A stretch of DNA of 36,660 nt from a virus, in the IMG/VR virus record IMGVR_UViG_3300046517_000382, positions 1-36,660 of that record; one strand, written 5' to 3'. Shown here piece after piece: positions 7,765 through 14,469 of the stretch. How positions within the stretch are numbered: the first letter of the stretch is position 1; every line of letters begins with the position of its first letter. The notes beneath the pieces were generated by a model that saw only the letters and a list, made by a program, of their open reading frames with translations, was not told the DNA's origin and ran no database searches. The translations under genes were made by a program, and so were the position numbers.

Positions 7765-8815
7765 CTTCGTGGCTCCATGCGTCGATCGTGAGCTTTTGGT
7801 CTTCGCTCAGCTTGGTTTTCGTTTCGATCATGGCCACCAAGTCATTCACCGACTTTTTGCGCTCCATGATCAACTTGCGCCACTCTGGCGTCTTTTCTTT
7901 GAAATGCTCGTCGGTGCAGACCGGGAGAACCTTGGCGGCCGGTTTTGCTCCATCCTTCGAGGCATCGTCGCCGCCCTGCTCCGCCTTGTTCTCCATAACC
8001 TGCTTCCACGTCGCCTCTCCGTCTTTGATAGCGCCGTAGATGCCGCGCAGATCCACCAGTTCGTGCGGCGAGCACATATCAAGCGTGTGGCCCAGGTACT
8101 TCGTCAGCTCCTCGACCTTCACGCCGATTTCGGCGAAGGCATCGGCGATGCGCTTACGCTCCGCGCCGGGGTCACGCGCGGCCTCGTTCATGCGAACGGC
8201 CTTGATGATTTCCTCGGCCTCGTCCTGCAGATCACCGGGGATGATCCGCAGACCTAGCGTCCGTACTGCCTTCGAGATCAACGCGCCGCGCTTGTTGAGC
8301 AAGTCGTCATCGTTGGCGGGGACGGTGTAGACCATCTTTCCGTAGCTGTTCTTGCGGACCGAGATATACGAACCGTCGTCGGCCGGCTTCGAGCGCTCGA
8401 CCGTCTTCGATACCCGCACATCCAGCGGATAGGTCAGATTGGATTCGAGGTCAGTCACACTGACGCAATGGATCTCCTTGGCGTCGTCCTCGAAGGTCAT
8501 GGACGTCTCGACAAGCACGTTCTTCATGCAACGCAATGCGACTTCCACGAAACGAATCCCGAGGCCCTCTACACCCTGACCAATCGGCTTGCGGTAGTAC
8601 GCGCTCTTGTTGTGCGCGAAGGATGGGCGCTTGCACTCGCTCATCAAGTCCTGCCGCACCTGATCCCAGTTCCGCGGCTGCCGCATCGCCATCACGTACC
8701 GGGCTTCGACCATCGCTTTAGCCTTAGCCGCGATGGCGGTCGAAGCGGTTTCGACTAGCGCGTTGGTTGTTTCCTGAGCGCCGAACTCCTGGCGCACTGT
8801 CAATGCTGTGCTCAT
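7757..8815 (-). CDS. putative single-strand annealing recombinase
   Basis: 352 aa. Segments such as PIGQGVEGLGIRFVEVALRCMKNV and KRGALISKAVRTLGLRIIP resemble the core of phage annealing proteins that pair with YqaJ exonucleases: a conserved 'select the right substrate' strand and a Lys-rich helix. The C-terminal 100 residues are charged and probably flexible. The assignment rests mainly on being directly upstream of, and overlapping, the exonuclease gene. A different DNA-binding accessory protein remains possible. Confidence 0.5.
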   Translation of the reverse strand: MSTALTVRQEFGAQETTNALVETASTAIAAKAKAMVEARYVMAMRQPRNWDQVRQDLMSECKRPSFAHNKSAYYRKPIGQGVEGLGIRFVEVALRCMKNVLVETSMTFEDDAKEIHCVSVTDLESNLTYPLDVRVSKTVERSKPADDGSYISVRKNSYGKMVYTVPANDDDLLNKRGALISKAVRTLGLRIIPGDLQDEAEEIIKAVRMNEAARDPGAERKRIADAFAEIGVKVEELTKYLGHTLDMCSPHELVDLRGIYGAIKDGEATWKQVMENKAEQGGDDASKDGAKPAAKVLPVCTDEHFKEKTPEWRKLIMERKKSVNDLVAMIETKTKLSEDQKLTIDAWSHEDE

Positions 8816-9009
8816 GCCAATTCCTTAGATTGTTGTTCCTTCCACTGCTGAAACCTCGCCTCGTACACTTCGAAATACCCGGCGAACGTTTCGCGCAGCT
8901 TTGCTTTGTTGACTGGATCGGCCATCAGATAGCAATGGGCGAGTGATTGAACAAATGCGCCGCCCTGCTTCTCCATGACGTGGAGGGCGTTGTCGTAGAA
9001 GTCAGTCAT
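8812..9009 (-). CDS. small hypothetical phage protein
   Basis: 65 aa from ATG 9009 (MTDFYDNALHVMEKQGGAF), with GGAGGAG two bases upstream of the start. It overlaps the annealase-like gene by 4 nt and the zinc-ribbon gene before it by 4 nt. Mostly helical, ending in a Gln/Lys-rich tail. The longer reading frame to 9264 is not used because it covers the upstream genes. Function unknown. Confidence 0.65.
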   Translation of the reverse strand: MTDFYDNALHVMEKQGGAFVQSLAHCYLMADPVNKAKLRETFAGYFEVYEARFQQWKEQQSKELA

Positions 9010-9185
9010 AACTCCTCCCCACACTCGGAGCAGCAGTCCCGCTCGTCTCGATGGACGCCGCGCGGATGCCCGTCGTCGATTCCGAAATCCTGCGTGATGA
9101 CCACGGCATCCTTGCCGCAGTGGTGGCAGACGATTGCGACTCGGTTGTCGTCCAAGTCCATGTAATCGGGTTGGTGATCGCTCAT
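9006..9185 (-). CDS. 59-aa zinc-ribbon protein
   Basis: Reads MSDHQPDYMDLDDNR, then CHHC (residues 20-23) and, after a short His/Asp-rich stretch, CSEC near the end (residues 53-56). The two Cys pairs strongly suggest one zinc site. It overlaps both neighbours by 4 nt (ATGA), so it sits in a translationally coupled chain. Tiny zinc-ribbon proteins are frequent in phage early operons and often bind nucleic acid or a host protein; no specific role can be given. Confidence 0.7.
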   Translation of the reverse strand: MSDHQPDYMDLDDNRVAIVCHHCGKDAVVITQDFGIDDGHPRGVHRDERDCCSECGEEL

Positions 9186-9370
9186 GCCGCACCCCGAATC
9201 GTTCCCATCTGCACAAACTGGCGAGCGACGCTCGGCGGAATGTAGGCGACGGAGATACGCACACGCGGCGTCAGGCGAGCGCGCTGCTCAAGCCATTTGC
9301 GCCGTTGCTCTCGATTTAGATGCGACCCGTACTGGCGAAGCGACTTGCGGAGAGAGAAAAGCTGTTTCAT
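9182..9370 (-). CDS. small basic hypothetical protein
   Basis: 62 aa from ATG 9370, very basic (KQLFSLRKSLRQ, NREQRRKWLEQRARLTPR). GGGGGC precedes the start and the start shares its first base with the stop of the upstream gene (TGATG). A role in nucleic acid binding is possible from charge alone. No family recognised. Confidence 0.6.
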   Translation of the reverse strand: MKQLFSLRKSLRQYGSHLNREQRRKWLEQRARLTPRVRISVAYIPPSVARQFVQMGTIRGAA

Positions 9371-9582
9371 CAGAGCCCCCTGAAGACCATCACAACGAGC
9401 ACCGCGACGATCCCGAAGCAAGCCGCGCCAGCGAGGAGTTCATGAGCGAATGCGGTCGCGGCCAATAAATCGTTATCGTTCGCAGCGCGGCGAAGGCCTT
9501 CGTCCGAAAGGCGCTTGCGTCCCGCATCCGAGATATGGACGACAACACCCTCGCTGTCGTCTACGAGTTCCCATGTGGTCAT
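9370..9582 (-). CDS. small single-span membrane protein
   Basis: 70 aa from ATG 9582. The first 45 residues are soluble and charged (EGVVVHISDAGRKRLSDEGL); the C-terminal 22 form one clear membrane helix (GAACFGIVAVLVVMVF). The topology would leave the soluble part on one face of the inner membrane. The upstream GAG-rich bases are a weak ribosome site. Function unknown. Confidence 0.6.
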   Translation of the reverse strand: MTTWELVDDSEGVVVHISDAGRKRLSDEGLRRAANDNDLLAATAFAHELLAGAACFGIVAVLVVMVFRGL

Positions 9583-9590
9583 GTCGGCTC

Positions 9591-9914
9591 CTATCGCGAT
9601 ACTTCGATGGTCGCGTCTGGATGGGCGATGCATGCCTCCAGATACTTCGCGATCCACGGAAGAAAGTGTTCGTACAGGCCCCATCCATTAGGGGCATTGA
9701 ATTGCTCGTAGTGCGTAGGGCGACGAACCATGTCAGCGAGCCCAATCGTCAGCGGCTCTACCAATTCGGCCGCCTTCGTGACGCCGATTTCCTCCGGCCT
9801 CCACAGATGCTGATAGATGCCAGCCTCGCGTGCCATCGCTCCAAGGTTGTGCGTGATGTTTGCGTCGAACACGGAGCCCATCTCCGCATCGTTCAGATAG
9901 ACGTCCAGACTCAT
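9591..9914 (-). CDS. conserved phage protein of unknown function
   Basis: 107 aa. The layout MSLDVYL, then NITHNLGAMAREAGIYQHLWRPEE and NGWGLYEHFLPWIAKYLEAC, ending in V-S-R, is a pattern I recognise from many phages. The His/Asn and Trp motifs are strongly conserved in that group, yet no activity is known to me. The start overlaps the stop of the upstream gene (ATGA). Confidence 0.75.
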   Translation of the reverse strand: MSLDVYLNDAEMGSVFDANITHNLGAMAREAGIYQHLWRPEEIGVTKAAELVEPLTIGLADMVRRPTHYEQFNAPNGWGLYEHFLPWIAKYLEACIAHPDATIEVSR

Positions 9915-10123
9915 CGCCCCACCTCCACTTCATCCCAGATGCGAACGTGGCGCATGGGCATCGAATACCGCCTAACTGCCGTCGCCAGATCGTCGTCCTT
10001 GTTGTGCTTCCAGTCGCTGAAGCCCGCTTCCCAGTCTTCGTCGGGGGAATATTCGGGTTCGTCGTCATCCGGCTCTTGCGGCGAGATTTGCCGGTAGACC
10101 TCGGCATTGAAGTGTTTTCCCAT
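9911..10123 (-). CDS. acidic hypothetical protein
   Basis: 70 aa from ATG 10123, with GGAG seven bases upstream. The middle is very acidic (PQEPDDDEPEYSPDEDWEAG). The frame is open further upstream to 10243, but that stretch falls in the structured RNA element at 10162-10252, so the shorter start is preferred. The element would lie 39 nt ahead of this ribosome site and could control it. Confidence 0.6.
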   Translation of the reverse strand: MGKHFNAEVYRQISPQEPDDDEPEYSPDEDWEAGFSDWKHNKDDDLATAVRRYSMPMRHVRIWDEVEVGR

Positions 10124-10161
10124 GGCTATCTCCAGAGGACTGCTATGTGATTGGGTGTAAG

Positions 10162-10252
10162 CCCTGACGGGTGACGACTGATGCGATTTCCCTCCGCTGA
10201 GCGGATTAGCCGGACCGCCGTCCAAGCACTTCGCAGTCGTCACACATCAGGG
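10162..10252 (-). ncRNA. three-way-junction RNA element
   Basis: On the minus strand a 19-bp stem with one mismatch closes the element: CCCUGAUGUGUGACGACUG pairs with CAGUCGUCACCCGUCAGGG. A U-G pair in it would be a C-A mismatch on the plus strand. Inside are two perfect hairpins, GGAC-GGCG-GUCC (plus-strand 10212-10223) and CCGC-UCA-GCGG (10193-10203), giving a three-way junction. The element sits in the leftward operon between the 43-aa gene ending at 10308 and the acidic gene starting at 10123. It could be a leader, a processing site or a small RNA. Confidence 0.6.
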
Positions 10253-10307
10253 CGCCAGGCTTCCCACCTGACTTGACGCTGTTCGAGCCGCGCTGGCTTC
10301 TCTTGAA

Positions 10308-10439
10308 TCAATCCATCGGCCCAAGCAGCTTCTGCATGAAATGCGAAAACGCCGCCTCATCCCTCTCCCGCTGCTGCCGCATCTGCTCATCGACCCATGC
10401 GCGGGTGAATTCAACCCACTCGTCAAGTGCGGTTTTCAT
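10308..10439 (-). CDS. 43-aa hypothetical protein
   Basis: MKTALDEWVEFTRAWVDEQM and then QQRERDEAAF; probably one long amphipathic helix. The ATG overlaps the stop of the upstream membrane protein gene (ATGA). Supported by this coupling rather than by homology. Confidence 0.5.
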   Translation of the reverse strand: MKTALDEWVEFTRAWVDEQMRQQRERDEAAFSHFMQKLLGPMD

Positions 10440-10564
10440 TGCTCACACTCCCTGTGTTGGATTTCGGTGCTGTCCTGACCGGTCGCGCCGCGGATGAACG
10501 CCAGAGCGAATAACGCTGCAATTGACCAGACACATAGGCCGGCGGCGATTAGCGTGTTTGTCAT
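10436..10564 (-). CDS. 42-aa membrane protein
   Basis: Starts MTNTLIAAGLCVWSIAALFA, one hydrophobic segment of about 20 residues followed by a short polar tail. Could be a small inner-membrane protein. It overlaps the downstream gene by 4 nt. No family recognised. Confidence 0.5.
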   Translation of the reverse strand: MTNTLIAAGLCVWSIAALFALAFIRGATGQDSTEIQHRECEQ

Positions 10565-10571
10565 GTGTACC

Positions 10572-10778
10572 TCAGCAATAGGTCACGTTGAATTCCGCTG
10601 CTGCCTCGCGCTTCGCAGCTTCAAAGCAAGGCAGACACGATTTCAGACTGATCTCGAACGTCGGCCAGTAACTCTTGTGCTCGCGCTTCTCGACGCCCTC
10701 TTTCAGCGTGTTGCAGCGGTCGCAGTGCTCGACTACTCGCACCGTCATCGCGCGATTTCTCCAGGCGTCAGTGTTCAC
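10572..10778 (-). CDS. zinc-ribbon-like small protein
   Basis: 68 aa from GTG 10778, preceded at good distance by AAGGAG; an internal ATG at 10748 is the alternative (58 aa). Two Cys pairs, CDRC and CLPC, about 27 residues apart, suggest a zinc site. The tail is Ala/Glu-rich. The first 11 nt overlap the 43-aa gene upstream. Function unknown. Confidence 0.55.
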   Translation of the reverse strand: MNTDAWRNRAMTVRVVEHCDRCNTLKEGVEKREHKSYWPTFEISLKSCLPCFEAAKREAAAEFNVTYC

Positions 10779-10899
10779 GCTGAACTCCTTCGGCGATCAG
10801 GTCTGCCGCGATACACAGCAACAGATGAGCGATCAATGAGCCGCCAGCTAGTCTTGCTAGGCGCTGCAACTCGAAAAGTGAGGAGGCTTCGGCGCTCAT
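10768..10899 (-). CDS. 43-aa hypothetical protein
   Basis: MSAEASSLFELQRLARLAGG then SLIAHLLLCIAADLIAEG; helical and partly hydrophobic. Its 3' end contains the AAGGAG used by the next gene, which fits a compact phage operon. Short and without recognised relatives, so moderate confidence. Confidence 0.4.
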   Translation of the reverse strand: MSAEASSLFELQRLARLAGGSLIAHLLLCIAADLIAEGVQREH

Positions 10900-10901
10900 G
10901 G

Positions 10902-11090
10902 CTAGACCTCGTCCGCGTCTATTGCCGCGAGAAGGTCGCGGTCATCCTCAGTCATCTCGACATCGCTGCTGCCTTTGCGCATGACGGCTATTCCAGCCAT
11001 GGCCGCAGAGTGTGAGGTGAAATTGCCCAACCACTTATCGCCCGCGTACATGCGACCGTCGATTACCATCAGGTTCTGATGCCAGTTCAT
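10902..11090 (-). CDS. 62-aa hypothetical protein
   Basis: MNWHQNLMVIDGRMYAGDKW, then a Ser/Ala helix and an acidic C-terminus (EMTEDDRDLLAAIDADEV). The start overlaps the stop of the upstream gene by 4 nt. No known function. Confidence 0.5.
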   Translation of the reverse strand: MNWHQNLMVIDGRMYAGDKWLGNFTSHSAAMAGIAVMRKGSSDVEMTEDDRDLLAAIDADEV

Positions 11091-11353
11091 GATTGGCTCC
11101 GGGCTTTGAGCATGGCATCGGCCACCTTGTACGCATGAAGCGCTAAACGGTCGTACATCGCCTGGATGTCGTGCAATTCGTTCTGCTTCAGTACAACGGC
11201 CTGCATCGCCTTCGCGGCGAAGTAGTCGCGCAGCGTCATTCCGAGCGTCGCGAAGTCGTCGTTGCCAAACTGGTGCGGCATAAGTTCGCCAGTGGTTCGG
11301 TTGATCGTTGCGTTGCCCGGAAACGCTGGCCCACCGTCTTTGATCTCGCTCAT
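11087..11353 (-). CDS. conserved phage protein, first gene after the long leader RNA
   Basis: 88 aa from ATG 11353 (MSEIKDGGPAFPGNATINR), with GGAG seven bases upstream. The motif K-D-G-G-P-A-F-P and later GMTLRDYFAAKAMQAV are shared by a large family of short phage proteins of unknown function. Frame extensions upstream would enter the structured RNA and are rejected. It is the first gene translated from the PL transcript. Confidence 0.75.
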   Translation of the reverse strand: MSEIKDGGPAFPGNATINRTTGELMPHQFGNDDFATLGMTLRDYFAAKAMQAVVLKQNELHDIQAMYDRLALHAYKVADAMLKARSQS

Positions 11354-11385
11354 GATTCGCTCCATTGAGCTAAGTTGTCCTAATT

Positions 11386-12644
11386 CAACAGCGCTGAGCG
11401 GTACAGACTGGATCAATCTGTACGACTCAGTGCGCTATGTTGCAGCTCTCAGGTCGTGGCGACTGTTGCTTCCGCTCTGGCATCCAGTCCCTGCGGCGTC
11501 AGGATGTAGTCGGCAATCGCCACGCCTCAAAACTGCCGAGGGGCCGGTTTTGCTATGACCACTTCCCCGCTATCCAGCCGGCCAAAGCTCGCAGGTGTAG
11601 GCTGTCATCGACTCGCCCATGCGCCGGCAGCCAGGTGCAAGGGGTCATAGTCCGCTCTCACGGGGGGTATGCAGTGCCGCTAACGGCGGCAAGTCGAATG
11701 GCTCTTTCGATAACGGACCATTACGCCGGACGGAGCTAAGTGCCTACTAGACGTACGTCGTTCGCCTTTATTACTGGTGGCACCTTCAGTTCCTGCCTTA
11801 CCCGGTTAGCAGGACATCCACACGCTTTCACGCTCGGGGAGGACAATTCAGCACTCAAGAGAACGCACTACGCTATGCATGGAAGCTCTCTACTGGTGTT
11901 TCCGGAATCTTTAAACCGCGCCGCAGATATACCGCAACGGGGTACAGGGATATGATCTATGCGCTATCAGGCGCCGTCTCACCGAGTCATCCGGCCTTAC
12001 GCCGAGTTACTTTGCAGGGAATGCAATGCGTTCGCCTCAGTACTGCAGTGCTTCGTGAATGACGCTGCAGACCGGCCTGTGTTTCCGGTCGGCTATGGGC
12101 GGACCTAAATGCCGAGGCATCGCCGTTTCCATGTCTGCCAGCGCACGTCACCAGCTCACTAAAGAGCCGCGCAACGCCATTCACGAAAAACTGCATGCCG
12201 CACCACTCCGGCTACTCCCAGCTATGCTGGCTCCGGCTAAGGTGCGGCGGTTATCAATCCCTCAAGTGTTCTTTAGCGCCATCTGGGCGCCAGGCACTTG
12301 AGAAATAGGCGCCGATCTTTTCCGGGGTAGCGCGTTGGCCCCGCCATTACTGGTATGCCTTCTATTGCAGTGGTTCGAATGTGATCAAGGGCTGGCACCG
12401 ACTCGGGACGCCGTTCATTCCCGACATTCTTCTGGCGGCCTACCAGCATGGTGTACGTCACTTGGCGTCTACTTGGTACGGACCCTATCCGCTCGAATGA
12501 CCTCACAGCGCGCATTTCTGCGGCTGCTTTCGACGTTGCTGACATCAGCGCCAGCACTGATCAAACTCAAACCATCTGCGTTGTTAAAGATCGCAATCCG
12601 CTGTCACCGGATCGTCGCGCCGTTGCGCTGTGTTGCTTGGTATG
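11386..12644 (-). ncRNA. large structured non-coding RNA, leader of the leftward operon
   Basis: About 1.26 kb with no credible gene but dense helices on the minus strand. Examples (plus coordinates): 11386-11442, a four-segment hairpin; 11455-11465 with 11514-11524, 11 bp; 11553-11560 with 11643-11650; 11675-11691; 11738-11744 with 11779-11785; 11918-11933 with 11949-11964; 12052-12069 with 12170-12187, 18 continuous pairs extended by 12045-12049 with 12190-12194; 12197-12248; 12261-12302; 12505-12527 with a GAAA tetraloop. At least six helices contain G-U pairs that would be A-C mismatches on the other strand. A strong promoter (12651-12680) points into it. Class unknown; size and ornateness recall GOLLD and ROOL RNAs of phages. 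Confidence 0.75.
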
Positions 12645-12650
12645 GAGAGA

Positions 12651-12680
12651 ATAGTACACGCCATGTGAGTTTGGTGTCAA
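12651..12680 (-). promoter_or_regulatory. PL, early leftward promoter
   Basis: Minus strand TTGACA (12680-12675), 18-bp spacer, TACTAT (12656-12651). Transcription would begin near 12644 and run through the large RNA into the recombination genes. One operator core lies inside the spacer and another just upstream of the -35 box, so the repressor should block it. Confidence 0.75.
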
Positions 12681-12717
12681 ACATTTTGTGAGTTTTGTGT
12701 GTAGTGGTTTGTGAGTA
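12662..12717. promoter_or_regulatory. OL, three operator sites at 23-bp spacing
   Basis: The core GTGAG begins at 12665, 12688 and 12711, exactly 23 bp apart, each followed by T and preceded by T-rich bases (consensus TTTGTGAGTTT). The same core occurs four more times beside cro. Regular spacing of three sites over PL mirrors lambda OL. Binding by the repressor encoded at 12797-13540 is inferred. Confidence 0.65.
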
Positions 12718-12733
12718 GGCGTTGTGCAGACGC

Positions 12734-12759
12734 AAAAAAGCCCGCGCTGTGGCGGGCTT
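12734..12759 (-). terminator. terminator of the repressor gene
   Basis: Minus strand AAGCCCGC, loop of six, GCGGGCTT followed by a run of T (stem 12752-12759 with 12738-12745, U-tract 12739-12734). It closes the repressor transcript before PL. A weaker terminator is possible in the other direction. Confidence 0.8.
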
Positions 12760-12796
12760 CATACAACTCGAGTGAGTTTCCAGCTGGTAACTGTCT

Positions 12797-13540
12797 TTAG
12801 AAGACCTCGGTTTTGGCCTTCACTACGCCGCAGATGGTCGCGTTGCCGTTGACCTCAAAGATACGGTTGGGCCAATTTGGGTTGAGTGCCTTCAGGAATT
12901 TCCGGCCGCCCTCAACAATGAGCTGCTTAAACGTCGCCTCAGACTCATCGTCCAGACGGACAACAACAAGCGATCCGTTCTCGGCGTAAGCATGCGGCTC
13001 GACCAATACGAGGTCGCCATCCTTGAAAGAGCGCTTGCCAGTCGGGTCGTACATGCTCTCGCCGCACACGCGCAACCAGTAAGAGCTCTTAGATACCTTT
13101 ACCGGCGCTTCGATCCATTGCTCCGCGTCTCCCGGTGCAAAATTGTCCACGATTCGTTCCCAGGCTCCAGCCTGAACCCAAGAGATCAACGGGTACGGTC
13201 CCGTCCCTTCAGGTCCTGGCTCAGTGTTATTCGTACCGATGTTATCGCCCGCTATGTGGGTCGAACCGGTAATCATGCCCGAGATTTGACGCTTAATCGA
13301 CTCATCAGCAGTCGCTGAAATGTGCGCTGGAGTTGCAGCACCGGAGAGCAACTCATCGACCCCGCACTGGAGCGCGTCCGCGATTTCCCGGACCCGCGCC
13401 ACTGGCGCCCCGCCCCTCTTCTTCCAATTTGTAATCGTGTTAGTCCCCGTCCTCAGTTGGACTGCCAACCACGCCTGATTTTTGCCGAGCGCTGTCAATT
13501 TTTCGTCGATGACAGGCCACGGAATATTCGTTGTTTCCAT
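12797..13540 (-). CDS. CI-like repressor with S24 self-cleavage domain
   Basis: 247 aa from ATG 13540. N-terminal XRE-type HTH (residues 10-60: KNQAWLAVQLRTGTNTITNW, then VARVREIADAL). C-terminal LexA/CI peptidase: cleavage-site-like VQAGAWE (about residue 123-129), nucleophile Ser in CGESMYDP and Lys in EATFKQL. It should hold the lysogenic state and inactivate itself when RecA filaments form. A longer start at GTG 13579 is possible but would overlap an operator; no good ribosome site is seen at either. Flanked by matching operator clusters at OL and OR. Confidence 0.9.
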   Translation of the reverse strand: METTNIPWPVIDEKLTALGKNQAWLAVQLRTGTNTITNWKKRGGAPVARVREIADALQCGVDELLSGAATPAHISATADESIKRQISGMITGSTHIAGDNIGTNNTEPGPEGTGPYPLISWVQAGAWERIVDNFAPGDAEQWIEAPVKVSKSSYWLRVCGESMYDPTGKRSFKDGDLVLVEPHAYAENGSLVVVRLDDESEATFKQLIVEGGRKFLKALNPNWPNRIFEVNGNATICGVVKAKTEVF

Positions 13541-13574
13541 GGGCGAAGCGTACCCGTTCACACACGCATTGTGA

Positions 13575-13634
13575 CTCACAACGTGAACTCACAAAGTGAT
13601 TGCAAAAAACTCACATTGCGTGTATCTTTGTGAG
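13575..13634. promoter_or_regulatory. OR, operator sites between repressor and cro
   Basis: CTCAC (inverted GTGAG) at 13575, 13588 and 13610, and GTGAG at 13630. The 13588 and 13630 sites share CTTTGTGAG; the 13610 site faces the 13630 site as an inverted pair. They overlap the putative PR promoter and the start of cro. Same motif as at OL, so a common repressor/Cro ligand is likely. Confidence 0.65.
13600..13628 (+). promoter_or_regulatory. PR, early rightward promoter
   Basis: TTGCAA (13600-13605), 17-bp spacer, TATCTT (13623-13628). The start point would be near 13635, at or just before the cro ATG (13636), so the message could be leaderless. Operators flank and overlap it. The -10 box is a weak match, so placement is tentative. 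Confidence 0.45.
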
Positions 13635-13635
13635 C

Positions 13636-13926
13636 ATGACGAAGACACCTAACCCACACCCCGGCGCACCAGCCCTTCGCGAGGCGATCGAGAAGGCGGG
13701 CGGAATGACGAAACTCGCCGAATTGCTCGGCGAGGGAACGAAATCCCAGACGATCGCCAACTGGATGACGCGGGGTGTTCCGCTCGAGCGCTGCGTCCTC
13801 ATCGAGAAGGTTACAGGAGTTAAGTGCGAAGACCTTAATCCGGAGATCGACTGGAAGACGATGCGCGAGGTTTTGTGTTCGCCCGCCCGCATTACCGGCG
13901 GGAGGTCGGCTAGAAAAACCAAATAA
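13636..13926 (+). CDS. Cro/YdaS-like HTH regulator
   Basis: 96 aa from ATG 13636. EAIEKAGGMTKLAELLGEG followed by SQTIANWMTRGVPLERCVLIEKVTG is the YdaS/Cro type of helix-turn-helix. Divergent from the CI-like gene across shared operators, the position of cro, so it probably switches the phage to lytic growth by binding the same sites. No clear ribosome site precedes the ATG. An upstream TTG at 13600 would place the operators in coding sequence and is not used. Confidence 0.85.
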   Translation: MTKTPNPHPGAPALREAIEKAGGMTKLAELLGEGTKSQTIANWMTRGVPLERCVLIEKVTGVKCEDLNPEIDWKTMREVLCSPARITGGRSARKTK

Positions 13927-13955
13927 AGCAGGATGCACAACATATAACAGGCCAT

Positions 13956-14060
13956 CACCCCTCATCACGAGGGGTGCACAAAACAGTGGCTTAAGGAGTT
14001 GGGGGTGATTGTTCATCAGAGAGTCTTCGAATTTTTTGCGTCAACTAGATGCAAAAAATT
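13956..14060 (+). other. post-cro spacer with two inverted repeats
   Basis: CACCCCTC (13956-13963) and GAGGGGTG (13969-13976) form an 8-bp hairpin with a five-base loop and no U-tract, perhaps a weak or factor-dependent terminator like tR1. AATTTTTTGC (14030-14039) and GCAAAAAATT (14051-14060) form a second, AU-rich repeat. AAGGAG at 13993-13998 precedes GTG 14005, an alternative start for the next gene, so the second hairpin may also affect translation. Confidence 0.4.
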
Positions 14061-14124
14061 TTCCCTCTCGATCAACCGGTTTCGCAACCGGGAACCGATG
14101 AATCTTTCACTAGGGAGCTTCGAA

Positions 14125-14469
14125 ATGGACGACCTGCATTTGTTTGGAGGTGTGGTAAGGGCGCCGGAGTTTCTGCCGGCTGAGGTTATCGCGGAATGCC
14201 GTACGTACCGCGAGGCAGTGAGGATGGCTTGGGCGCATCGCAGAATCAAAGCGATGACACAGCGAAGCCTGGCAGAGCGCACTGAGTGCTATCCGTCGCA
14301 TGTGTCGGATTACCTGCACCCAGACGACAAGCCGGCTCGGCGTAGTTTGCCAGCAGACAAGGTGAGCGCGTTTTGTGGGGCAGTAGGAAATTGGGGCGTC
14401 CAGCAGTGGCTGAATCGACAAAGCCGCTTGACGATCATGGAAGAAGTTATTGCGCAGAGGGCAGCATGA
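14125..14469 (+). CDS. HTH regulator, CII-like position
   Basis: 114 aa from ATG 14125, preceded by AGGGAG at seven bases. The middle, EAVRMAWAHRRIKAMTQRS then AERTECYPSHVSDYLHP, is a helix-turn-helix. A start at GTG 14005 (154 aa) also has a good ribosome site but would add a Lys/Phe-rich stretch across an inverted repeat. The place after cro is where lambda has cII; that function is only inferred from position. The stop overlaps the next start (ATGA). Confidence 0.65.
   Translation: MDDLHLFGGVVRAPEFLPAEVIAECRTYREAVRMAWAHRRIKAMTQRSLAERTECYPSHVSDYLHPDDKPARRSLPADKVSAFCGAVGNWGVQQWLNRQSRLTIMEEVIAQRAA

Noticed and set aside
11447-11521. A 24-codon GTG frame (-) reading like a winged-helix fragment (YILTPQGLDARAE)
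   Set aside because: In-frame stop just upstream, no ribosome site, and the bases form an 11-bp RNA helix; at most a decayed remnant.
11740-11955. Open frame of 71 codons (+) in the long RNA
   Set aside because: No ribosome site, overlaps the helix at 11918-11964, and no relatives recognised.
12370-12380. GGTTCGAAT, resembling a tRNA T-loop
   Set aside because: Flanking bases do not form a T-stem and no acceptor stem or CCA is present.
12273-12557. Open frame of 94 codons (-) in the long RNA
   Set aside because: Arg-rich, no ribosome site, no recognisable domain, and it cuts across several strong RNA helices.
12448-12654. Open frame of 68 codons (+) in the long RNA
   Set aside because: Runs against the promoter and ends in it; composition is not protein-like and no start signal is present.
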